Shown here: piece by piece, positions 1 to 4,730 of the stretch
How the letters are laid out: every line of letters starts with the position of its first letter
Numbering within the stretch: the first letter of the stretch is position 1
Assembly (NCBI GenBank): GCA_947173755.1
Contig: CAMWGM010000094.1
Coordinates: 1 to 6,240, forward strand
DNA: 6,240 nt
Reading direction: 5' to 3'
From: an uncultured Muribaculaceae bacterium
Lineage (GTDB): Bacteria > Bacteroidota > Bacteroidia > Bacteroidales > Muribaculaceae
Made by a program: the position numbers and the translations under genes
The notes under the pieces: model-generated
Seen by the model: the letters and a program-made list of their open reading frames with translations, nothing else
What the model was told of the DNA's origin: nothing
Database searches by the model: none

Positions 1-357
1 TGACGGTTCAGAAGTGATGGCTGAAAACTCCTCCATGCCGACAGTCTGACCGGCGACAGATTGTTCTTCAACCTCCGTCACAACCGGGGAAGCCGAGGCC
101 CGGCGACGCGCCGCCGCGGCACGCGCCGTTGACGAACGCCGGATTGCCTTTTCGAGTTCGGTTCCTATCTGCTTTGCTTCATCGTCACTGAAATCGGCAT
201 CTGCGATGTCTGATTGTCCCGAGATGATTGAAGAAACGGTTTTCATCAGCCGGTCTTTCAAATCGGGCCGGATTGCCATGGTTGCAATTTTCAGAAACAA
301 TCGGGCGGCCGCGGCAGCCGAGATAATCATTGTCGCTTTTGGAGTCTTCTCTTTCAT
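1..357 (-). CDS. Hypothetical protein, N-terminal 119 codons only (cut by left window edge)
   Basis: An open minus-strand frame starts at ATG 357-355 and reaches position 1 without a stop, so the C-terminus lies outside the window. The protein begins MKEKTPKATMIISAAAAARL. Residues 11-29 are rich in Ala, Ile, Leu and Met and could be an amphipathic or weakly membrane-associated helix, but no clean signal peptide or lipobox is visible. Residues 72-88 are strongly basic and Ala-rich (IRRSSTARAAAARRRAS), and the part after that is acidic and Ser/Thr-rich, which looks disordered. The start is supported by a TAACTTTG promoter box about 20 bases upstream. A competing minus-strand frame (185-472) begins upstream of that box and is low in plausibility. 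I do not recognise the family, and no function is proposed. Confidence 0.6.
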   Translation of the reverse strand, partial: MKEKTPKATMIISAAAAARLFLKIATMAIRPDLKDRLMKTVSSIISGQSDIADADFSDDEAKQIGTELEKAIRRSSTARAAAARRRASASPVVTEVEEQSVAGQTVGMEEFSAITSEPS

Positions 358-376
358 AGAATAATAAAATTTTCTG

Positions 377-384
377 CAAAGTTA
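377..384 (-). promoter_or_regulatory. Bacteroidota -7 promoter box for the left-edge gene
   Basis: The minus strand reads TAACTTTG here, an exact fit to the Bacteroidota -7 consensus TAnnTTTG. It is followed by GC and an A/T-rich stretch. The ATG at 357 is only 19 bases past the box, so the predicted leader is very short (roughly 10-15 nt) with no Shine-Dalgarno sequence, which is common in this phylum. No good -33 TTTG element is seen at the expected spacing. Confidence 0.6.
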
Positions 385-420
385 AGACCCGCAGAAGCCC
401 GAATGGTGCGATAATGATCC

Positions 421-461
421 TTTGTCGGAATAAAAAAGAGAGCAGTCGATAAATATTTTTA
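421..461 (+). promoter_or_regulatory. Weak candidate promoter for the LEA-like gene
   Basis: TTTG at 421-424 is followed, about 25-29 bases on, by an A/T-rich TAAATATTTTTA stretch (450-461). This loosely resembles the -33/-7 arrangement of Bacteroidota promoters, but the -7 element is not a real match to TAnnTTTG. The gap at 358-532 holds the divergent control elements of the two flanking genes, and I see no further gene in it. Confidence 0.25.
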
Positions 462-498
462 ACAGTCGGCAATCAATCTTTTCCCCCGTGTCGGGCGT

Positions 499-514
499 TA
501 TGCCGGTATAACAA
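499..514. repeat. Imperfect 16-bp palindrome in the leader of the LEA-like gene
   Basis: GTTATGCCGGTATAAC is symmetric apart from one G/A position, which would still pair as G-U in RNA. It ends 18 bases before the ATG at 533. It could be an operator site or a small leader hairpin (5-bp stem, 6-nt loop). The function is inferred only from symmetry and position. Confidence 0.3.
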
Positions 515-532
515 ACTCAAAAGCGAAAGATT

Positions 533-937
533 ATGAACGTAAATGAAACTATTGCCAACGGCGCTGCTGCCGTTTCAGAACAGGCCGCTCAACTGTCGGC
601 ACAGGCTGCTGCCGTAGCAGCTAAAGAAGAAGTAATCGCACAGAAAAACCAGATTATGGAGGAAGCCGCAAACCTGCGCGACGTAGCCAAGGATAAGGCT
701 GACGAACTCCGCGCCCGCGCCGCTGAAATCACCGCACAGGCTCAGGAGAAGGCTAACGAACTTTCAGCACAGGCTCAGGAAAAAGCCGCCTCTGCGCAGC
801 AGACCATCACCGACAAGGCTAACGATCTGATGGAAAAGGCTGCTCCTTATGTTGACAAACTGAAAGATGGCGCCGCTTCGGTGCTCGACCGTCTGGCCGA
901 CGCTGCATCGTCGCTGTCCGACAATCTGAAGAAATAG
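533..937 (+). CDS. Small Ala-rich, all-helical protein with LEA-like 11-residue repeats
   Basis: This 134-residue protein has 36 Ala (about 27%), abundant Gln, Glu, Lys and Asp, one Pro, one Tyr and no Cys or Trp. It has no signal peptide or membrane helix, so a cytoplasmic location is inferred. The middle carries 11-residue repeats of the type AQAQEKANELS / AQAQEKAASAQ (around residues 68-89). The motif KADEL / KANEL / KANDL recurs at residues 55, 73 and 95. This resembles group 3 LEA proteins, and also apolipoprotein-like or phasin-like amphipathic helices; such proteins coat surfaces or act in stress protection. After the single Pro-Tyr (about residue 108) comes a second helical segment ending in SSLSDNLKK. 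The ATG follows an A-rich leader without a clear Shine-Dalgarno site. The gene is convergent with the transporter gene and shares a hairpin terminator with it. Coding is certain from composition and periodicity; function is inference. Confidence 0.85.
   Translation: MNVNETIANGAAAVSEQAAQLSAQAAAVAAKEEVIAQKNQIMEEAANLRDVAKDKADELRARAAEITAQAQEKANELSAQAQEKAASAQQTITDKANDLMEKAAPYVDKLKDGAASVLDRLADAASSLSDNLKK
734..828 (+). repeat. 33-bp-period coding repeats inside the LEA-like gene
   Basis: GCACAGGCTCAGGA occurs exactly at 734-747 and 767-780, a spacing of 33 bases or 11 codons. AAGGCTAACGAACT at 749-762 recurs with one change at 815-828, a spacing of 66 bases or two periods. A related copy, AAGGCTGACGAACT, lies at 695-708 but out of this register (54 bases before). 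Conservation at the DNA level suggests fairly recent internal duplication of an 11-codon unit. Confidence 0.75.
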
Positions 938-970
938 TATCTGATATCTTGTGACACATGTCAGAAGTAG

Positions 971-1000
971 TCGCGGCTCCCAGGATTCAGGGGGTCGCGA
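971..1000. terminator. Bidirectional hairpin terminator between convergent genes
   Basis: TCGCGGCTCCC (971-981) pairs with GGGGGTCGCGA (990-1000) over 11 bp including two G-U pairs, with an 8-nt loop. On the plus strand the stem is followed by TTTCTTC, giving a reasonable intrinsic terminator for the LEA-like gene. On the minus strand the T tract is poor, but the hairpin begins only 5 bases after the transporter stop codon, so it probably also ends or protects that transcript. Confidence 0.75.
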
Positions 1001-1005
1001 TTTCT

Positions 1006-2709
1006 TCACACGATAAATAGCACCGCAAGACTCGAGAGGACCAGCACGATGTTGGCCACGGCGTAAGTGACTGTGTAGCCCAGATTCGGGACATCACTGT
1101 CGAGAGCGTCGACCACCGCTCCGATCGCGGCCACCGCACAACGCGACCCCGCCACGCATCCCAGTGTCTCAGGCATGGAGAAGCGGAACAACAGGCGCCC
1201 GATGAAGATGCCTGCTGTGAGCGTGATGAGCGTCGAGACCGCTCCGACGATAAAGATGGTCCATCCGGCTTCCTGGAGCCCACGGAAGAAAGAGGCTCCG
1301 GCCATGATGCCGATTACGGCGATGAACATATTGAGACCCAGATTACTGAAGATCCAAAGCACCGGTGAGGGAATATGGCCGAACGAGGGTCGGCGGCTGC
1401 GCAACCACCCGAGCAGAAGCCCGGCGATCAGGGTGCCACCGCTCAGCCCGAGCGAGAGAGGAATCCCTTTCACCTTGATGGCCAGCGAGCCCAGAAGACA
1501 ACCGAAAGCGATGCCGAGCCCGACGAACACCATGTCGGTGACATTCGAATCGTTGTCGGCATATCCGATATGGGCGGCCGCCTCGGCGACATCGCGCGGA
1601 AATCCGACGATGGTCACCACATCTGCCGCCTCTATCTGTGTCTGAGATCTGACCGGTATGGAATGGCCGTTGCGTGAGATAGACGCTATCACTATCCCGT
1701 CCATCCACTTATTCGAGCGGATTTGAGCGAGGGTCATCCCCGCGCCTCCTTTCGACGAGACGGTCACACGCGTGCGCTGGGCGGCGAAATTGAGCAGTTG
1801 CGGGTCAGCCACCTCATGGCCGATTACGCCTTCTATACCGACAAGCATCTCGCTCCTGCCTCCGAGAACGACGGTGTCGCCCCGGGCTATCGGTGTGTCG
1901 GATGAGGGTTCAAGGAGACTGTCTCCCTTCCTGACCCTCTCGACTATGACGCGGAGATCCTTTGAAGCAAAAAGCGCCTCGATCTCGGTGACATTTTTCG
2001 GAGAAGAGAAGAAATCACTTTCAGCAGTATAGGCACGGAATTCCACGGGACGTCCCGCCTTGATCTGACCGGGGGTCAGAGATGTCTGACCGGGAGCCCC
2101 GTCCATCTGCTGCTCGATGACGGCTGTCGCCTCCTTCACCTTCTCGAGTCCGCCCATAAACCGTGGACCGATCACCGACAGATACCATGCCGAGCCTACG
2201 GTCCCGAATAGATAAGTGACTGCATAACAAGCCGGAATGATCATCAGGAGATAGTCTCGGCGGTCAGGATCGAGTGGCATCTCCCTGACAGTGTCGCCGA
2301 GCAGACCGAGACATGCCGAGACAGTCTGCGAACCTGCGTATAGGCCGGCAGCGATGCCGTTGTTGTAGCCCATGAGTCTTGCTGCCGCTATGACTGTGGC
2401 GGCGCAAAGCAGAGCCATGACCACCGCGAATATGGCCTGCCTGACGCCCGATCCGCGGAACGAGCGGAAGAATTGCGGCCCGACACTATAGCCTATAGAG
2501 AACAGGAAGAAAAGGAAGAAGACTGTCTTGAAAATATCGGGGATGACAAGTTTCATCTGCCCGACGACGATGCCGACGACGAGTGTGGCAGCCACCGGTC
2601 CGAATGAAAAAGAGCCCAGACGGATGCGTCCGAGCCAAAATCCGAGCCCCACAGTCAGGAAGACTGCTATCAGCGGATGGGCCTGCATGAAAGTCACGAT
2701 GGTCTGCAT
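1006..2709 (-). CDS. AspT/YidE-type transporter of the aspartate:alanine exchanger (AAE) family with two RCK_C-like domains
   Basis: The predicted product is a 567-residue inner-membrane protein. Residues 11-185 form about five or six hydrophobic helices. A soluble region at about 190-385 carries two RCK_C (TrkA_C)-like units, near 225-298 (VRKGDSLLEP, IARGDTVVLGG) and 315-382 (KWMDGIVIASISRNG, AADVVTIVGF). A second membrane half covers 393-567. The halves look duplicated: AGSQTVSACLG (125-135) matches AGSRCAVAAIG (520-530). The stretches GGTLIAGLLLGWLRSRR and LGYTVTYAVANIVL are typical of the AspT group. Family members exchange amino or dicarboxylic acids; the substrate here is unknown. The frame is open back to an ATG at 2766, but that start lies inside an inverted repeat and would add a 19-residue tail, so I choose the ATG at 2709. 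No Shine-Dalgarno site is evident for either start. The family call is firm; antiport of aspartate and alanine is not established. Confidence 0.85.
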   Translation of the reverse strand: MQTIVTFMQAHPLIAVFLTVGLGFWLGRIRLGSFSFGPVAATLVVGIVVGQMKLVIPDIFKTVFFLFFLFSIGYSVGPQFFRSFRGSGVRQAIFAVVMALLCAATVIAAARLMGYNNGIAAGLYAGSQTVSACLGLLGDTVREMPLDPDRRDYLLMIIPACYAVTYLFGTVGSAWYLSVIGPRFMGGLEKVKEATAVIEQQMDGAPGQTSLTPGQIKAGRPVEFRAYTAESDFFSSPKNVTEIEALFASKDLRVIVERVRKGDSLLEPSSDTPIARGDTVVLGGRSEMLVGIEGVIGHEVADPQLLNFAAQRTRVTVSSKGGAGMTLAQIRSNKWMDGIVIASISRNGHSIPVRSQTQIEAADVVTIVGFPRDVAEAAAHIGYADNDSNVTDMVFVGLGIAFGCLLGSLAIKVKGIPLSLGLSGGTLIAGLLLGWLRSRRPSFGHIPSPVLWIFSNLGLNMFIAVIGIMAGASFFRGLQEAGWTIFIVGAVSTLITLTAGIFIGRLLFRFSMPETLGCVAGSRCAVAAIGAVVDALDSDVPNLGYTVTYAVANIVLVLSSLAVLFIV

Positions 2710-2719
2710 GGTCAGGAAA

Positions 2720-2774
2720 TGAAAAATGCACAATGCTGATTCGGCCCGTAAGCCTCTCTCATGCATTGTGCATT
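2720..2774 (-). terminator. 12-bp inverted repeat plus T run between the cyclase-like and transporter genes
   Basis: Read on the minus strand, AATGCACAATGC (2774-2763) is followed by a 26-nt loop, then the exact complement GCATTGTGCATT (2736-2725), then TTTC. With the last stem bases this gives a TTTTTC run. The loop can itself fold a small GGCT-TACG-GGCC hairpin with a UNCG-type loop. It begins 13 bases after the stop codon of the upstream gene and ends 15 bases before the chosen transporter start. It could be an intrinsic terminator, an attenuator allowing partial read-through, or a processing or stability element. The loop is long for a simple terminator. Confidence 0.6.
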
Positions 2775-2787
2775 GATGGATTCTGAA

Positions 2788-3828
2788 TTATTTCTTGGCG
2801 GGAAGTTCGTAGAGCATGTTGGTGACGGTCTGGCCTACTGCCTTGAGCGAACTGCGGTCGATGTTGCGCATGTCGTCGCTCATCGTGTGCCATGTCGGGG
2901 GGAATGACTTTGTCTCGTCATTCTTGCTCTCGATAATATCGACTGTGGGGATACCTGCGCGGCAGAGGAAGAGATGATCGTCGACCACGGCGCCACCGGG
3001 TTTGTTGATGAAGCGGTCGCCATAGCCCGACTTCTCGGCCATCGCCCAGACTTCACTGACGAGTTCGGGAGCCTCCCTGTCAGAGAGAAATTCGCGGTGG
3101 AATTTTGCATCGGTACCTCCGACCATGTCCAGCAGAATGCCGTAACGCGGAAGTTCATTGGGACGGTAAGGCATGTGGTCCACCCAGTATTGGGTGCCGA
3201 GACACCAGGAATTCTCATGCTGGGAGAACCCTGACGATTTGCCGTAATCCTCGCCGTCGACAAACAGAAGATCCACACCGACCGGCGCTGCCTGCTGTCC
3301 GAGCAGACGGGCAATCTCGAGCAGCACACCGACACCCGAAGCACCGTCGTTGGCGCCGGGGATAGGCTGGCTGCGGTTCTCCTCGGTCTCATCGCTGTCT
3401 GCCCAGGGGCGTGTGTCATAGTGGGCCACGAGAAGCACGCGGTCTTTTGCCTCGGGATTGAACCTGCCCATCACATTGCGCAATGCGAGATTGTCGCCGT
3501 TCCAGGCTTCCACGTTGCCTTCCTGCACGCTTACATTGGCGGCTCCGTGACGTTTGAGTTCACTGACTATGTAGTCGCTGCACTGACGCGCGCCATCGGT
3601 GCCTGCAACACGGGGGCCCATGGACACCTGGGTCTTGACATAATGATAAGCGCTGTCGCTGTCGAAATGCTGGCGCGGCTCTATGTGGGCAACAGGTGTT
3701 GATTCCTGCTTGTGCGAGAGTTGCTCGGTGGTATTGCTCTTGCATCCGCCCAAGGAAAGAGTCAGGCCGATCATTGCCGGGAGGGCAACGGTCAGAAAGC
3801 GAAATCTATGTGAAATTATTCGGATCAT
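2788..3828 (-). CDS. M28-family lipoprotein, glutaminyl-peptide cyclotransferase-like
   Basis: This 346-residue protein starts with a lipoprotein signal peptide. Residues 3-8 are basic, followed by a hydrophobic core and the lipobox LGGC, with Cys29 the predicted lipidated residue. The mature start CKSNTTEQ lacks the acidic run typical of surface-export signals, so periplasmic display is more likely. M28 metal and catalytic motifs are in order: HYDTR (136-140), GANDGASG with Asp161, DGED with Glu193-Asp194, LLDMVGG with Asp234, and VDDHLFL with His285. The segments SWCLGTQYW (207-215) and WHTMSDD (313-319) align with the active-site region of animal-type (type II) glutaminyl cyclases better than with plain aminopeptidases. 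Such enzymes convert N-terminal Gln to pyroglutamate on exported proteins in Bacteroidota periplasms. The start is secured by AAGGAG nine bases upstream. An aminopeptidase role cannot be fully excluded. Confidence 0.88.
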   Translation of the reverse strand: MIRIISHRFRFLTVALPAMIGLTLSLGGCKSNTTEQLSHKQESTPVAHIEPRQHFDSDSAYHYVKTQVSMGPRVAGTDGARQCSDYIVSELKRHGAANVSVQEGNVEAWNGDNLALRNVMGRFNPEAKDRVLLVAHYDTRPWADSDETEENRSQPIPGANDGASGVGVLLEIARLLGQQAAPVGVDLLFVDGEDYGKSSGFSQHENSWCLGTQYWVDHMPYRPNELPRYGILLDMVGGTDAKFHREFLSDREAPELVSEVWAMAEKSGYGDRFINKPGGAVVDDHLFLCRAGIPTVDIIESKNDETKSFPPTWHTMSDDMRNIDRSSLKAVGQTVTNMLYELPAKK

Positions 3829-3837
3829 GAATATTTT

Positions 3838-3843
3838 CTCCTT
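3838..3843 (-). promoter_or_regulatory. Shine-Dalgarno site of the cyclase-like gene
   Basis: The minus strand reads AAGGAG here, nine bases before the ATG at 3828. This is one of the two clear purine-rich ribosome binding sites in the window, and it fixes the start of the lipoprotein at the residue expected for a signal peptide. Confidence 0.7.
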
Positions 3844-3910
3844 GATAAAAACTATCCGCTTCTTGAAACGTGAGGGAGAGACTCCCGGTCTTTAAAGGGG
3901 ATTTTCGATG

Positions 3911-3940
3911 CAAAGTTACAACATTGTTACAACTTTCCAA
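3911..3940 (-). promoter_or_regulatory. Bacteroidota promoter of the cyclase-like gene
   Basis: The minus strand has TAACTTTG at 3918-3911, an exact match to the -7 consensus TAnnTTTG. TTGG at 3940-3937 lies 18 bases upstream and could be the -33 element; TTTG at 3944-3941 is an alternative with a 22-base spacer. The predicted leader to the ATG at 3828 is about 75 nt. Confidence 0.65.
3915..3933. repeat. Tandem GTTACAAC copies overlapping the promoter
   Basis: GTTACAAC occurs at 3915-3922 and again at 3926-3933, an 11-base period, close to one helical turn. The copies lie in the promoter spacer and one overlaps the -7 box of the cyclase-like gene. This is the arrangement of a dimeric regulator site, but no regulator is visible here and the region is AT-rich, so chance is possible. 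Confidence 0.3.
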
Positions 3941-3965
3941 CAAAGTCATTACAAAATCTTTTCAA

Positions 3966-3983
3966 TGTTAACGTCTTTTAACA
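3966..3983. repeat. Short inverted repeat in the divergent intergenic region
   Basis: TGTTAA (3966-3971) and TTAACA (3978-3983) form a 6-bp inverted repeat with a 6-nt loop. It lies between the two divergent promoters in the AT-rich gap at 3829-4117. It may be an operator or simple AT-rich coincidence. Apart from the promoters and these repeats I see no gene in the gap. Confidence 0.25.
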
Positions 3984-4029
3984 AAAATTATCCTAAACCC
4001 GGGAGGTCCGGCAAAAAATATTGAAAAAG

Positions 4030-4062
4030 TTTGGAAAATTGTAAATTATTCCGTAATTTTTG
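4030..4062 (+). promoter_or_regulatory. Candidate promoter of the exported Cys-Cys protein gene
   Basis: TTTG at 4030-4033 is followed after 20 bases by TAATTTTTG (4054-4062). This matches the Bacteroidota -33/-7 pattern except for one extra T in the -7 element. It would give a leader of about 50 nt before the ATG at 4118. A TTGACA at 4077-4082 has no -10 partner at a sensible distance. Confidence 0.4.
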
Positions 4063-4117
4063 AGGGCGAAAAAAAATTGACAACTATCGATATTATCCCA
4101 CCCTAAATCTTCTGCAA

Positions 4118-4642
4118 ATGAGAAAACTTATTTTATTTCTTCTTATGGCCTTGGCGACATCGATCGCTTCGTTTGCCATGTCGGCTCATGGCGCTGATAA
4201 CAACGATGCAGCCGCGACTATTTCCGACGAAAAAGCCCTTGAATGCTGCAAGTGGTATGTCTCGGCACCTCCGCCTGCCACCGTTGCCGAGTTGAAGAAA
4301 CGTCAGGAAGTCGCTCAGATTATCGTGAAATATATTGCGGATACCGATAAGTTTGATTTGGAACTTACCGAATCGGTCATGAAACTGATCGACCTCAACA
4401 ATCCCGAAACCGGGGTCGATCTTTTTTCGGTCTATCTCGCAGGAGAGACTGTCTATTGCCTCGAGAACGGACTGAGCAAAAGCGATGCATCGTCGTTTGC
4501 GAGTGCCATGGCCGACGTGGTGCATTATTATTCGCAGATGAAGAATCACGATATGAAGCCACTGAACAAATATCTCAAAATGGACAGGGCGGAACAATTG
4601 AAACAGTTCACGAAATTATACAATCAGAATTCCTCACATTAA
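4118..4642 (+). CDS. Exported protein of unknown function with a Cys-Cys pair
   Basis: The predicted protein has 174 residues. It opens with a classic Sec signal peptide: MRK, then a hydrophobic core LILFLLMALATSIASFA. Cleavage is likely near residues 20-26 (AMSAHGA region). There is no lipobox, so the mature protein of about 150 residues should be free in the periplasm or secreted. The mature part is mostly helical by composition, with an adjacent Cys43-Cys44 pair followed by KWYVSAPPPATVAELKKRQ, and a third Cys at 114. Pro51-53 form a short proline run. The C-terminal third is rich in Lys, Asn, Gln and Tyr (KYLKMDRAEQLKQFTKLY). I do not recognise the family. It is divergent from the cyclase-like gene and convergent with the AAA+ gene. 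The start has no clear Shine-Dalgarno site, but the signal peptide fixes it. Confidence 0.85.
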   Translation: MRKLILFLLMALATSIASFAMSAHGADNNDAAATISDEKALECCKWYVSAPPPATVAELKKRQEVAQIIVKYIADTDKFDLELTESVMKLIDLNNPETGVDLFSVYLAGETVYCLENGLSKSDASSFASAMADVVHYYSQMKNHDMKPLNKYLKMDRAEQLKQFTKLYNQNSSH

Positions 4643-4647
4643 GAATC

Positions 4648-4679
4648 GAGGCCGGAACCGATCCACGGATTCCGGCCTC
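4648..4679. terminator. Perfect 10-bp hairpin after the exported protein gene
   Basis: GAGGCCGGAA (4648-4657) pairs perfectly with TTCCGGCCTC (4670-4679), with a 12-nt loop that can add a CCG/CGG pair beside a bulged A. It starts 5 bases after the TAA at 4640-4642 and lies between convergent genes. The T tract is poor on both sides (AATGATTATT on the plus strand, GATTCTTAAT on the minus strand), so it may work as a bidirectional terminator or a transcript-end stabiliser. Confidence 0.6.
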
Positions 4680-4697
4680 AATGATTATTGCAGAAGA

Positions 4698-4730
4698 TCT
4701 CAGGCCACAAACCCTATGCGAGGCCTGAGA
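4698..4730 (-). terminator. Hairpin overlapping the stop codon of the AAA+ gene
   Basis: TCTCAGGCC (4698-4706) and GGCCTGAGA (4722-4730) are exact complements over 9 bp with a 15-nt loop. The minus-strand stop codon TGA (4702-4700) lies inside the stem. On the minus strand the stem is followed by TCTTCTGC, a weak T-rich tail. It could contribute to ending the AAA+ transcript, though the 9-bp stem with a long loop is not a textbook terminator. Confidence 0.4.

Noticed and set aside
185..472. Minus-strand open frame of 95 codons
   Set aside because: It overlaps the left-edge gene in another frame, spans the TAACTTTG promoter box, and its product is a Cys/His/Arg-rich mixture without a plausible domain.
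764..1009. Minus-strand open frame antisense to the LEA-like gene
   Set aside because: It runs through the terminator hairpin and reads the repetitive gene backwards. Composition is not protein-like, while the plus-strand frame has clear heptad and 11-mer periodicity.
1175..1645. Plus-strand open frame of 156 codons antisense to the transporter
   Set aside because: Its product is Pro/Arg/Ser-rich with no domain, and the opposite strand encodes a coherent membrane protein with recognisable motifs.
2720..2774. Inverted repeat considered as an insertion-sequence or MITE end
   Set aside because: No target duplication, no transposase and no longer element are visible. The position between genes and the following T run fit an RNA hairpin better.
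4077..4096. TTGACA followed by TATTAT, resembling a sigma70 promoter
   Set aside because: The spacing is only 8 bases, far too short, and Bacteroidota use a different consensus.
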